A program made the position numbers and the translations under genes. Positions 15,737-24,576 of a DNA stretch of 64,000 nt are shown piece by piece. This DNA comes from a virus, in the IMG/VR virus record IMGVR_UViG_3300032893_000016, positions 34,147 to 98,146 of that record, one strand, 5' to 3'. Under the pieces are notes generated by a model. The model was not told where the DNA came from. It saw only the letters and a list, made by a program, of their open reading frames with translations, and did not search any database. Within the stretch, counting starts at the first letter, position 1, and every line of letters starts with the position of its first letter.

Positions 15737-16789
15737 CTACGATATCAGGGACATACCAATGTCCTCAAGCTCCCGCGTCAGGTTATGACGCTTGGCATGA
15801 GTACGAACTATCTCTTCCGGCTTCTTGACCAGATCACGCAGCGTGCCCGTGTCCTCAAGGCGGATGCGCTTGGGCGCTGGCGCTGCGGCCTTCAGCTCGG
15901 GCCCAAACAACTGCCAGCCCACAGCCGTGCACTCATCCTTGATGGCCTTGCGCATGTCGGGCCAAAGGTCGTAATCGGCGCGGGCAAGATAGACGCGGAC
16001 CTTTACTTGGTCGCCCTTGTAAATGTCCTCATCCTTCTCAGCCTGCTCCAGCATTTTGATGGCATCCTTCGCCGAGGAAGGACGGCGCAACTCAACGAGC
16101 ACCCTTTGAACACCGTTCAGGTGCAGGTCTTGCTGCTGATGCTTCCCAGCCTTGTTGGTGCCAATGTGTAGAACGCGCGGGGTGAAACGATCACCAAAGT
16201 GGATACGATAGGGCGCACCGACATACTCAATTTTCTTGTTGACAAGCTGCGGCACGTGGATGTCACCCGAGAAGACTTTGCCCTTGAAGCCATCAAAGAT
16301 CGTCGGGCTTATTCCGGGGAGGAGCGTTCCGTTTTCGGATTGCGCACCATCGTAAGTCTGGTGCGTGAAGATGTATTCGTAATCGTTAAACGTGTCCACC
16401 GGCCAGGAATGAACGTCCCGGGTGCATGGTAGAAACAAGCCCATCTTGGAACCCCACAGGGGCAGCGCTTCCGGGCTGCTAACAAAGTCAACGCCGGGTA
16501 CAAAATGGACGAAATCAAAAAAGGGCTTGCTAAGATCAAAGCCGTCGTGATTACCGAGTGAGACCGTAACCCGAATACCCTCCCGGACAAGACCAGCCAG
16601 CTCCATAACGATACGGTTAACAAGTACACTACTATGGTGATCCTTCGCATCTGTCAGGTCTCCTAGAAAGAGAACGCGCTTACATCCAAGCTCCTTGGCT
16701 TTAGTTTTCAGAAAAGGGAAGAGTGCCCAGCGGTATTCATCGTTGGGCTTTTCAGTGAAGTGAAGGTCAGCTGTTACAAGAGCGGACAC
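15737..16789 (-). CDS. SbcD/Mre11/gp47-like nuclease
   Basis: 350 residues of the calcineurin-like metallophosphoesterase fold. Metal ligands are visible: ADLH (D8, H10), LFLGDLTD, SLGNHDG, FTHQTYDG and SGDIHVPQ. A basic C-terminal cap follows. Partner of the SbcC-like ATPase nearby; together they process double-strand ends. Overlaps the PD-(D/E)XK nuclease gene by 16 bases. Confidence 0.92.
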   Translation of the reverse strand: MSALVTADLHFTEKPNDEYRWALFPFLKTKAKELGCKRVLFLGDLTDAKDHHSSVLVNRIVMELAGLVREGIRVTVSLGNHDGFDLSKPFFDFVHFVPGVDFVSSPEALPLWGSKMGLFLPCTRDVHSWPVDTFNDYEYIFTHQTYDGAQSENGTLLPGISPTIFDGFKGKVFSGDIHVPQLVNKKIEYVGAPYRIHFGDRFTPRVLHIGTNKAGKHQQQDLHLNGVQRVLVELRRPSSAKDAIKMLEQAEKDEDIYKGDQVKVRVYLARADYDLWPDMRKAIKDECTAVGWQLFGPELKAAAPAPKRIRLEDTGTLRDLVKKPEEIVRTHAKRHNLTRELEDIGMSLIS

Positions 16790-17289
16790 GGGCTGGCCAT
16801 CAGGGCTTCAAAGTCGTAGATCAGGATGGCCGCGCTACGCCGGCGATAGATCACACCCAACGGAGTAGCCTTAAAATCAACACCTCTTACATCCATCGTG
16901 GCGACGATCGTGGGCATCTGGTTCTGATGCGCGATCAGCAGCGGCACTTTATTCGCGCGCAAAGCATCGTAGCAGGTCTGCTCCCAAAAAGTAATAAACT
17001 CGCCTTTGCCCTTGACCATCGCGCTATCCAGCGCAAGATTCCTGACGCACTTGCACTCAACGGAGAAAATGTCGATCAGCTTGTGGCCAATGGGATCGGT
17101 AGCCGTGATGTCACCGCCCTGCGTCTTGTTCTTCTTGCCGCTCTTGTGCATCACCGTCGCGCGCCCACCTGACATAGCGCTGCGCCAGAACAGATCCTCG
17201 CGCAACCCACCAGACAGCCATTGGCTGAGCCGCTTGCAGATCAGGCGCTCGAACCCCGCGCCTTTTGCTTTGCCGCCACCCTTCTTCAT
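16774..17289 (-). CDS. PD-(D/E)XK nuclease, Holliday-resolvase-like
   Basis: 171 residues. KGAGFERLICKRL is the N-terminal Glu helix, GGDITA the catalytic Asp turn and FSVECKCVRNL the E-x-K strand of the PD-(D/E)XK fold, in RecU/Hjc-like order. It lies between end-resection and recombinase genes, which fits a resolvase; exact specificity is inference. Confidence 0.78.
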   Translation of the reverse strand: MKKGGGKAKGAGFERLICKRLSQWLSGGLREDLFWRSAMSGGRATVMHKSGKKNKTQGGDITATDPIGHKLIDIFSVECKCVRNLALDSAMVKGKGEFITFWEQTCYDALRANKVPLLIAHQNQMPTIVATMDVRGVDFKATPLGVIYRRRSAAILIYDFEALMASPCPLL

Positions 17290-17498
17290 TGAGGCATCCT
17301 ACTTGCACGCCACGTATCCACCCAACCAGAATACTGTTGGCCGCTAACCCACCATACACAATCCAACGAGCAAACGTTATCGCGCTTGAAAAGAATACCC
17401 TGCACACGGACCTTGCAGGTCTCATCGCCATCAACTATTACGAAGTCACCCACGCTGGCGAGGCCCCCATCACCAAGGACCGCAACGACGTCATTCAC
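17286..17498 (-). CDS. Unknown 70-aa beta-rich protein
   Basis: Val/Gly-rich small beta protein (GDFVIVDGDETCKVRVQGIL). Overlaps the neighbouring recombination genes by 4 bases on each side. Function unknown. Confidence 0.55.
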   Translation of the reverse strand: MNDVVAVLGDGGLASVGDFVIVDGDETCKVRVQGILFKRDNVCSLDCVWWVSGQQYSGWVDTWRASRMPQ

Positions 17499-18541
17499 GA
17501 CGGCCGGCTCCTCTTATTGCGCGTGGGCAGGACGGCCTTATCCATTTCCCTCCAGCGCCTCTCTACAAGCGCTCCGACGCGATCCACTTCCTCCCAATAC
17601 TTTCCATCGGGCAGATCATTCAGATCGTCAAGCATGTCCAGTATCTTGGTCATGCGATCCTTCGCACCCTTGGGCCAAGCCCCACCCACGTCCTCGATGG
17701 CATCAATCTCATTGAGGAACATAAGACTGGCGCGGAGATCATCCGTACCGAACCCGAACAGGATATCGAAATGGGCCTCACGCAAGGGAAGGCCAATCTT
17801 GTTCTTCTTGACCTTGGCCTTGATCTCCACACCGACAGGCAGCTTCTGACCGCGGGTCGTTTTGGTGATTGCGCCCATATGATGCAGCCACACGACCTGG
17901 GACGCGTAGAAGTTCAGAGCACGGCCGCCGCTGCGGCTGGACTTCTCTCCGAACATTGCGCCAATCTTGTCGCGCAACTGGCTGATGATCATAAGGTGGA
18001 CGTTAGAGGCCTCCACGTCGCGCACCAGCTTGCGGAAGAGCTCCGACATTTTCTTGGCCTTCTGCGCGCCATAGCTGCCATCGGTGATCTCCCGCTTGAC
18101 CTCAGCCTCATCGGAGAGCGCGTCAAGGGAATCCAGCACATAGAAGCCGGGCTTTTTATACTGTCTGCATTGCTTGCAGACGTCATTCAGATCATCGTGG
18201 AAGTCTTCCACGGTGTGAAGCTGCGGCTCCAGAAACTTAACGCGCGACATGGGCATGCCCAGCGCCGAAGCGTACGGCTTGTCAAAGGCGCTCTCGGCCT
18301 CCCGGAAATAGATGTCGCCCTTCTTAAATTTGCGGGCAAAGTTGCAGCTTGCCTCGATGGCCAGAAGGGTCTTGCCGGTGGAGTTGTCACCCACCACATT
18401 GCTGATGCGCCCCATCGGCCATCCACCCCCGAGCGCAAGGTCCAGTACCCTGCACCCGGAGGTGATGAACTCTAAATTGGGCTTTGGGTTGGAAAAGTAC
18501 GCCCCGCCCTCGTCCTCATTCTCAAGCTGGACCCGCGCCAT
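17495..18541 (-). CDS. RecA/UvsX-like recombinase
   Basis: 348 residues. Walker A VVGDNSTGKTLLAIEA at about residues 48-63, a catalytic Glu region (YFREAESAFDKP), Walker B FYVLDSLDALS, and the L2-like SRSGGRALNFYASQVVWL segment that starts DNA-binding loop 2. Forms filaments on ssDNA for strand exchange. Followed three bases upstream by the ssDNA-binding protein gene, the usual partner. Confidence 0.92.
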   Translation of the reverse strand: MARVQLENEDEGGAYFSNPKPNLEFITSGCRVLDLALGGGWPMGRISNVVGDNSTGKTLLAIEASCNFARKFKKGDIYFREAESAFDKPYASALGMPMSRVKFLEPQLHTVEDFHDDLNDVCKQCRQYKKPGFYVLDSLDALSDEAEVKREITDGSYGAQKAKKMSELFRKLVRDVEASNVHLMIISQLRDKIGAMFGEKSSRSGGRALNFYASQVVWLHHMGAITKTTRGQKLPVGVEIKAKVKKNKIGLPLREAHFDILFGFGTDDLRASLMFLNEIDAIEDVGGAWPKGAKDRMTKILDMLDDLNDLPDGKYWEEVDRVGALVERRWREMDKAVLPTRNKRSRPS

Positions 18542-18544
18542 GCG

Positions 18545-19930
18545 CTACCGACGGCTGCCCCTGCCGCCCCTTTCACTGTCGCGCCCGCTATCACGAGAGC
18601 CCCTGCCACCGCGCTCGCCGGCGTCGGCCTCAAGGCGCACCCGCCCACCGCGCGGGGACTCTTCCTCGGCGGTATCGCGACCCCGGCCCCGGCTTTCGCC
18701 GCGCCCGCCACGGTCGCCGCGCCCACGACCAGCATCGGCAACAGCCTCCCGGGCGGTCTCTTCGACCTCATCCGGAGGGTCCGCTTCCGCAGACCGCGCA
18801 CCCCCACCACGCCGCCCCTCCGGCTCCGCAGACCGGGCACTCGAACGTCCTTCCCCCCGTTCGCCGCGCCCCCGGCTGCCCTCCTCCGACTCTTCCCGGC
18901 CACCCCGGCTTGAACCCCGGTCGGAGCCGCGTTCTCCGCGCCCGCCACGGGCTTCTTCACGCCCGCCGCCCCTGCCGCCGCGCTCCTCGCGCCCGCCGTC
19001 ATCGCGCCCGCCACGGCCCCTGCCGCGCTCTTCCTCCTCCGGCTCATCATCCGGAGGATCATCCCGACGGCTGCCCCGGCTGCTCCGAGTATCGTCCCGG
19101 GTGCGCTCAGGCTCAGAACCCCGGCCCCGGCCCCGGCCACGATCGTCGCCGCGCCCACCGCGGCCCCGGTCATCATCCCTGCCGCGCCCACGGCCACCCT
19201 TGTCCTCGTCTTCCTTATTGGACCGGGCCACCGTGCCAGCGAGCACCTTCTCAAGGTACTCATTGGTCTGATAATTGAGGATGGATGGCAAGGGATGCTC
19301 GGCGATGTAATCGAGCCACTTGATCTGCTCATCCTCGTCCTTGGAAATGTACGAGGGATCGCGGGCCACATCCATGCCGGGGTAGCGGGTGTTCAGGCCG
19401 GTGCCCTCCCGCTTGAAGAACAGATCGTAGCCGTCATCCGGATGATCCAGCACGATCACGGAATTGTCCTGCTGAGACTGGCAGCGCGTGGCAATGTCCT
19501 TGTCGGTGGACCACGACATGTTCCAGACCTGCGGCCCGGCTTCTTCGTTCTTGCGGTCGATCATCCAGACCAGCACGCGCTTATTGGCCTTGATCTGATT
19601 GAACAGCTCATCATCGCCATCCGCCTTGAGGCGCGCGGCCTCTTCACAGATCGGGCAATCCTCGTTGAGCATCTTCTTGGGGCAAAGGTACTGCCCATTG
19701 TCCGCGCCCACATTGCCGTGGACCCAAACGGTGATGCTCCAATGATCACCCCACGTTTCCGTGTCCTCCCACGTCGGGGGCAAGATGCGGACTTGCTGCT
19801 TCCCCTCCGGGATGCGCCAGACGGGGAAGTCCTGTTTAATGATCCCGTCGAAATTGCCGCCCTGTTGATTGGCGTGTGCGCTAACCGCTGCGGCATTATC
19901 GCGCTCGCGATAGCCGGACCACTTACCCAT
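18545..19930 (-). CDS. gp32-like ssDNA-binding protein with long RGG tail
   Basis: 461 residues. Residues 1-235 carry the gp32-type core: the zinc site is H71, C83, C92, C95 (H-x11-C-x8-C-x2-C, close to T4 gp32). Residues about 238-461 are an extreme low-complexity tail of Arg, Gly, Asp, Glu and Ser with repeated GRGRGR and RGGRG blocks. Ordinary gp32/SSB tails are short and acidic. The core binds ssDNA at forks; the tail may bind RNA, cluster protein or phase-separate (inference). Confidence 0.88.
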   Translation of the reverse strand: MGKWSGYRERDNAAAVSAHANQQGGNFDGIIKQDFPVWRIPEGKQQVRILPPTWEDTETWGDHWSITVWVHGNVGADNGQYLCPKKMLNEDCPICEEAARLKADGDDELFNQIKANKRVLVWMIDRKNEEAGPQVWNMSWSTDKDIATRCQSQQDNSVIVLDHPDDGYDLFFKREGTGLNTRYPGMDVARDPSYISKDEDEQIKWLDYIAEHPLPSILNYQTNEYLEKVLAGTVARSNKEDEDKGGRGRGRDDDRGRGGRGDDRGRGRGRGSEPERTRDDTRSSRGSRRDDPPDDEPEEEERGRGRGGRDDGGREERGGRGGGREEARGGRGERGSDRGSSRGGREESEEGSRGRGERGEGRSSARSAEPEGRRGGGARSAEADPPDEVEETAREAVADAGRGRGDRGGRGESRGRGRDTAEEESPRGGRVRLEADAGERGGRGSRDSGRDSERGGRGSRR

Positions 19931-20087
19931 GTTCTTTCCCTTCTCTCGATAGGCGACCTAAACTCTTCAAATAATCCATACGCGACCGGTAATAGGCGAA
20001 GCTTCCCGCCCGCACTACCAGGTACGCAATGAACGGACTGCACAGCGCTAACGCCAGCGCGGCGATCAACCAGAACTCAGCGGTCAC
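19923..20087 (-). CDS. Small membrane protein (54 aa)
   Basis: GTG at 20087 (VTAEFWLIAALALAL) follows AGGAATCAG and overlaps the upstream stop by 11 bases. One or two membrane helices (LIAALALALCSPFIAYLVV) and a basic C-terminus. Its position between UvsY-like and ssDNA-binding genes has no obvious meaning. Confidence 0.55.
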   Translation of the reverse strand: MTAEFWLIAALALALCSPFIAYLVVRAGSFAYYRSRMDYLKSLGRLSREGKEHG

Positions 20088-20613
20088 GAGACTGATTCCT
20101 TCTGTTGAACGCCGGATCGTTTTTGTGGGCATTGGCGACTGCTTGGCGCACCGCGCCATCTGTCGTCCAGTACCCGGACGCATAAAGCTGGACCAAATCC
20201 TTAATGGCGTAGCCGCGCTGATCGAACGCGCGTTCCAAAGCCTGCCACAGGTCGGCCTCAAGGCAGGCGTCACCATACTTGGCCGCCAGCTTCTTGATGG
20301 ACGGCATTAGCATGATCTTGTTCTTGACGCCCGTCTCTGTCATCTTGCCGTCATCTTCGCGCCACCCAGCGCGCACCGAAGCATCCAGCTCGGCTTCCAG
20401 CTGTTCCTTTTCCAGCTTCAGCTTGTCACGCCGGCTCTTGGCGAACATGTACTCTTTGCTGACTTGATGGTACAGATCAGGATGCTCCGTCAGGTCATCA
20501 TCCAATTCGTACTTTTGGATGCGAAGCTTCGTCTCCAGATCGTCCATGAGCTCCGGGGTCTTGTACCCATCGGGCACAGGAACATCGTTCAGGGTCACTC
20601 TTTCTCTTGCCAT
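20077..20613 (-). CDS. UvsY-like recombination mediator (tentative)
   Basis: 178 residues, mostly helix: a leader, then YELDDDLTEHPDLYHQV and a basic coiled coil (SRRDKLKLEKEQLEAEL). This plan, and its place beside the RecA-like and gp32-like genes, resemble T4 UvsY, which loads UvsX onto gp32-coated DNA. No unique motif exists, so the call is context-based. Confidence 0.55.
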   Translation of the reverse strand: MARERVTLNDVPVPDGYKTPELMDDLETKLRIQKYELDDDLTEHPDLYHQVSKEYMFAKSRRDKLKLEKEQLEAELDASVRAGWREDDGKMTETGVKNKIMLMPSIKKLAAKYGDACLEADLWQALERAFDQRGYAIKDLVQLYASGYWTTDGAVRQAVANAHKNDPAFNRRNQSRDR

Positions 20614-20632
20614 GCTATGACATACCCCACGC

Positions 20633-21553
20633 CTATCCGATCACGTTGGCACAGGCAAGGATAACCTGCCCAATACCATCACCCTTGTACATGACCTTGC
20701 CAAAGGCTTCGAGAACAGCAAGCGAGCGCGCGGCTTTTTTGGTGGTGTCGGCACCCAGCGCGACTTTCGTATGATAGCCGATCACAACCCGGCGTATACT
20801 TTCCGGGTCGAGGTCCTTCATCTTTTCAACCAGTGCCATGATCTGCTTGTAATTGGAACTCTGCAACAGCAGCCGGGCCAGCTCAAAAGCCTCCGGCGCA
20901 TTGGTCGCGGACTGCAGGAGCTCGGCTGCTTCTTCAACAGACCCAGCTTCCATGCAAATGTTCAGGTTCGACAGGGCCTGCCGGGGGCTGCCATTTGCCT
21001 CGTCGGCGCACAGCCCAATGATCTCCCCGCCGACCTTGTCGGTCAGGATATTTTCTTTGTCAGCAATGGTGCACAGGAAATTGTACAGCTCATCGCCCGT
21101 CAGGTCGCGCAAAGCGTACGAGGCAAAGCGGGTCTTGATGCTGGCCTTCAGCTTCGTCGGCGCTGTCGTACAGAAGAACCAATAAATCCACGGGGGCGGC
21201 TCTTCGAGCGATTTCAGCAAGGAATCCAGCGCTTGGCCGGACAAGCCTTGGCACTCATCAATAATGATGGCGCGCGAACCGGACAGCCTATAGTTCAGCG
21301 TGGAAGTGATCTTCCGCATTTCGTCGATACCGGTGTTCGACGCTGCGTCAATCTCAAGGATGCCTTCATCGGGAACCCCGAACGCGCGGGCAGTAATGCG
21401 GGCCAAGGTCGTCTTGCCTGTGCCGGCGTTGCCTGTGAACATGAACCCTTGGGCGGACTTCTTGGCCACGACGGCCTTGAGAGATTTGACCGCGGCGTCC
21501 TGCCCTACCACCTCATCAAAGGTCTTCGGACGATATTTCGTAATCAAGCTCAT
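20633..21553 (-). CDS. Clamp-loader AAA+ ATPase (DnaX/RFC-small-like)
   Basis: 306 residues. Opens with SLITKYRPKTFDEVVGQ, the classic DnaX/RFC start; Walker A GNAGTGKTTLAR, Walker B AIIIDECQGLS, and an SRC-like arginine region KASIKTRFASY. Loads the sliding clamp (24576-25703) for the polymerase next door. A separate small accessory subunit gene (T4 gp62-like) was not recognised. Confidence 0.92.
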   Translation of the reverse strand: MSLITKYRPKTFDEVVGQDAAVKSLKAVVAKKSAQGFMFTGNAGTGKTTLARITARAFGVPDEGILEIDAASNTGIDEMRKITSTLNYRLSGSRAIIIDECQGLSGQALDSLLKSLEEPPPWIYWFFCTTAPTKLKASIKTRFASYALRDLTGDELYNFLCTIADKENILTDKVGGEIIGLCADEANGSPRQALSNLNICMEAGSVEEAAELLQSATNAPEAFELARLLLQSSNYKQIMALVEKMKDLDPESIRRVVIGYHTKVALGADTTKKAARSLAVLEAFGKVMYKGDGIGQVILACANVIG

Positions 21554-24132
21554 GCGGCCAGCTTCCCCTTCCAGGTGTCGGACGCGTACTCGCCCGCCTT
21601 CTTAAGGTCATACCAACTCGGGCCTGCGGACATTTCCACCGTCAAAGGTACATTGACCCAATCGTAATCCGTGTACAGCATCTCGGTAACCACATCCTGC
21701 GCCCATTCATCCGCGCCCTTCTTCTTGCGGAAGAATGTCAAATCGTCATGGATGAACATATTGCACTGGTAATCAAGGCCGCGCTTGGACAGCCGCGTCG
21801 CCGCGCCCATGACGATGAAGGTCTCGCAAGCCTGAATGGGGCTGTTGATGACCTCGTTCATGGACATAGGCGCATGGCGGATCGTGCCATCCAGACTGAT
21901 GACGTATCCATTCTGCTTGTAGAACTTAATGGCGCGCTCCTGCCATTCCTTCACGCCTTCAAAGGTGTACCAGAACTCGTCATACAGCGGGCTGATGACC
22001 TTTTCGGGGATGTCAAGATTGTTGGCCACACTTTGCATGGCCGAGCCAAAGAACAGCGGGAACGTCCAGCCATTCTTTACCACATCGCGGAACTTGCGGA
22101 TCGGATCGTCTTCCAGGTGGAACTCGTCCATACGCCGCGGATATGCCTTGGCCAGCTTCTCGGTCCACTCCAAATGAATGTCATACCGATCCCAAAGCGC
22201 CTTGATGAACGAGCGATCCTGACTGGCCATCGCGATGATGCGCGCCTGAATCTGGCCGTAGTCGAACGCATAACAGTATTCATCCGAGCCGGGTCGTATC
22301 TGCTTGCGGACTTCCTTACCCTCAGCGTCGCGCTTGGGAAAGTTCTGCTCATTGGGGCCATCGGATGATGTGCGCCCCGTCTTGGTGAAGACCGTGTTCA
22401 AGGATGGATGCAGCAGCCCATCCTTCCAATAGTATGCGCCGCCCGGCCCCAGCTCCCGGATATAGGTCGACAGCATCTTCTCGACGCCGCGAAGGTGGAC
22501 AATCTTGTCAAGGCCGGGCAGGTCAATTTCGTTCAGCACGTCTTCATCGGTGGAGTATTTTTCGTTGCCACCGCTATCGGTCTTCCAGCCCTCCTTACAT
22601 TTGTAGACGTCCTTCAGGAGCTTTTCGACATCGTGGTTATTGGTGGGCTTGAACGGCCGCCCGATTACTCTCTTAAACTCTCGCGCAATTTCAGACTTGG
22701 CGATCTCGTCGTGCAGATCGCGTGCAATGTCTTCATATTTATGAAGCAGGTCTTCGTTCTCGTCCGGATCAATAGGCACGCCTTTGAGCTGCGTGAGGAC
22801 GGCTGTTGGAACGCGAGACATCCGCTCGTTGAAATGCTCTTCACGTTTTGCATCCCGTATAAGATCAAACTGTCGAACGCCAAGAAAGTAATGGTACCGA
22901 GTATCGAGCCCATTATAATGTAGAGTATCTTCCAAAGGCTCATTGAGCATGTCCTCCTTGTCCAGCGGGCTTAGAACTTTAAGGTCAAAGCCGAAGTGTT
23001 GGCGCACGAGGAAGTTCAGGGACAGCGGCCCCTGCCTACCCTTCTCGCCGACACGCTCATCGAGCACAGCGGCCTGCACCATCGTGCAAATCCATTCGCC
23101 GGCTCGCAGGATGCTGTGCCCGAACAGGTAGCCAACCCACTCCATTTCAAAGGCCGCATTGTGGACCATCTTGATGACCTTGGAGCACAAGAACGTCTCG
23201 AAGGCATCTCGTATCTTCTCAAACTGCGCTTTCGTCCAGTTCGCCCGCGGATGCTCATAAGGGAAGGCCAGCACCTTCTCGCCCGTGCCAACCGCAATCG
23301 TCAGAAGGCGGCCATCATTGTACGGCCGGACAGTTTCGGTTTCAAAGTCCATGCCGACTGCCCATTGCTCGGCAGCCCATTCAAGGTGTGCGACGATCGT
23401 ATCAACGTCCTCGTCCGTGCCACCCAGCACAATATCGACATTGATGTCGCGCTGGTCCACTTCGTGGTAGTACTGATTGACGTCGGCCCACTCGATCTTG
23501 TCCAGCTCTTTGAAGACGCGCCTTATGTCGAAGTCGAACGCGCGCTCATCCTCATTGTAGATGCCAGCCGCATCGTTCTGCCAATCCTTGCGCTTCTTAA
23601 GGAGCTCGGCCGGGCTGACCACCGGGTATAACCAGCACACATGGCCAGCAATGTTAACCACCGCCCGCCTGCCGCGCCAATCATAGATACGATCGTCGCC
23701 TACGGCCCATTTGAGCGCCGCCTGCCCCACGGCAAGAATGGCCTTGGGCTTGGCAGCGGCAATGTCGCGCTCCACGCTTGGCCTGCAACACTCGACCTCG
23801 TACTTGGCGTCGGTCAGCTTGTTACCGGGCGGGTGCGTGCGCACCACATTGTTGAAGCGGATGTCGCTTTTCCAGTCTTTGGGGATACGCCGGCGTAACA
23901 GCAGCCCCGCCTCCCCGGAGAAGTGGTCGTCCTGTTTATCATCGGTCTTGGACGGGAACTCACCCAGCACATAAAGGAGGGGCTCGGACGCCCCGCTTGG
24001 GGCCATGTGGGGGTGGGCGTTCTTAACCTTATCTAAAGGACAAGCTCTACATTCCAAGCGACGTAGCAATTCCGCGGAAGGTTCTCCCTTCTTGCCCTTG
24101 CCCTTGCCCGTGCCTGAGGCTAGGAAACCCAT
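21550..24132 (-). CDS. UDG-like / 3'-5' exonuclease / family A DNA polymerase fusion
   Basis: 860 residues in three parts. Residues 1-200 look like family 4 uracil-DNA glycosylase: C28, C31, a GEFP loop, NNVVRTHPPGN and a later Cys pair. Residues about 255-420 hold a 3'-5' exonuclease (VGMDFETETVRPY, then AAFEMEW). Residues about 480-860 are a PolA-type polymerase: motif A FDYGQIQARI near 622, motif C NMFIHDDLTFF near 796. It is the phage replicative polymerase. A glycosylase fused to a polymerase is unusual and may relate to modified or deaminated bases. Confidence 0.9.
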   Translation of the reverse strand: MGFLASGTGKGKGKKGEPSAELLRRLECRACPLDKVKNAHPHMAPSGASEPLLYVLGEFPSKTDDKQDDHFSGEAGLLLRRRIPKDWKSDIRFNNVVRTHPPGNKLTDAKYEVECCRPSVERDIAAAKPKAILAVGQAALKWAVGDDRIYDWRGRRAVVNIAGHVCWLYPVVSPAELLKKRKDWQNDAAGIYNEDERAFDFDIRRVFKELDKIEWADVNQYYHEVDQRDINVDIVLGGTDEDVDTIVAHLEWAAEQWAVGMDFETETVRPYNDGRLLTIAVGTGEKVLAFPYEHPRANWTKAQFEKIRDAFETFLCSKVIKMVHNAAFEMEWVGYLFGHSILRAGEWICTMVQAAVLDERVGEKGRQGPLSLNFLVRQHFGFDLKVLSPLDKEDMLNEPLEDTLHYNGLDTRYHYFLGVRQFDLIRDAKREEHFNERMSRVPTAVLTQLKGVPIDPDENEDLLHKYEDIARDLHDEIAKSEIAREFKRVIGRPFKPTNNHDVEKLLKDVYKCKEGWKTDSGGNEKYSTDEDVLNEIDLPGLDKIVHLRGVEKMLSTYIRELGPGGAYYWKDGLLHPSLNTVFTKTGRTSSDGPNEQNFPKRDAEGKEVRKQIRPGSDEYCYAFDYGQIQARIIAMASQDRSFIKALWDRYDIHLEWTEKLAKAYPRRMDEFHLEDDPIRKFRDVVKNGWTFPLFFGSAMQSVANNLDIPEKVISPLYDEFWYTFEGVKEWQERAIKFYKQNGYVISLDGTIRHAPMSMNEVINSPIQACETFIVMGAATRLSKRGLDYQCNMFIHDDLTFFRKKKGADEWAQDVVTEMLYTDYDWVNVPLTVEMSAGPSWYDLKKAGEYASDTWKGKLAA

Positions 24133-24576
24133 CTAACTGCCCTTCGCAAAGACCATACCCAAAGGATGGCGATGGCTGCCACCATAGTGGTGGCTCGACC
24201 ATGTTTGCGGCTGGAACTGAAAATCAATAGGAAGGCCGGTCTGTGCCCGCAAGCGTTCGGAGATTGCGACGGTTAGAAGCGTCCACTTCGGATCATGCTC
24301 CCAATGGCCACCCCGGCTTAGATCTTTGTACCCCGCATCAGGAAACTCCGCGATGAAGGCTTCATCCTTCATGATGAACCGAACGTCAACGTCACGCCAA
24401 TCAGGCCGGTGCAAGACAGACCCAACTAGGTAGCAGCCGAACCCATCAAAGGCCCGGTTGATCTGAATGCACGCCTGATCGAGTAGGAAATACGTTGGAG
24501 GACCAATGTGGTCAATTTTCTTGCGCCTAGGTGGTATGAGCGGGGGCTCACATGCGTACTTGCCGGGCTTGAACAT
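24133..24576 (-). CDS. Nucleotidyltransferase-fold protein
   Basis: 147 residues. CYLVGSVLHRPDWRDVDVRF matches the GS...R..DvDv active-site strand of the nucleotidyltransferase superfamily, and PIDFQFQP supplies a third acidic residue. It may transfer a nucleotide to protein, RNA or a small molecule; the substrate is unknown. It sits exactly between sliding clamp and polymerase with one-base spacing. Confidence 0.65.
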   Translation of the reverse strand: MFKPGKYACEPPLIPPRRKKIDHIGPPTYFLLDQACIQINRAFDGFGCYLVGSVLHRPDWRDVDVRFIMKDEAFIAEFPDAGYKDLSRGGHWEHDPKWTLLTVAISERLRAQTGLPIDFQFQPQTWSSHHYGGSHRHPLGMVFAKGS

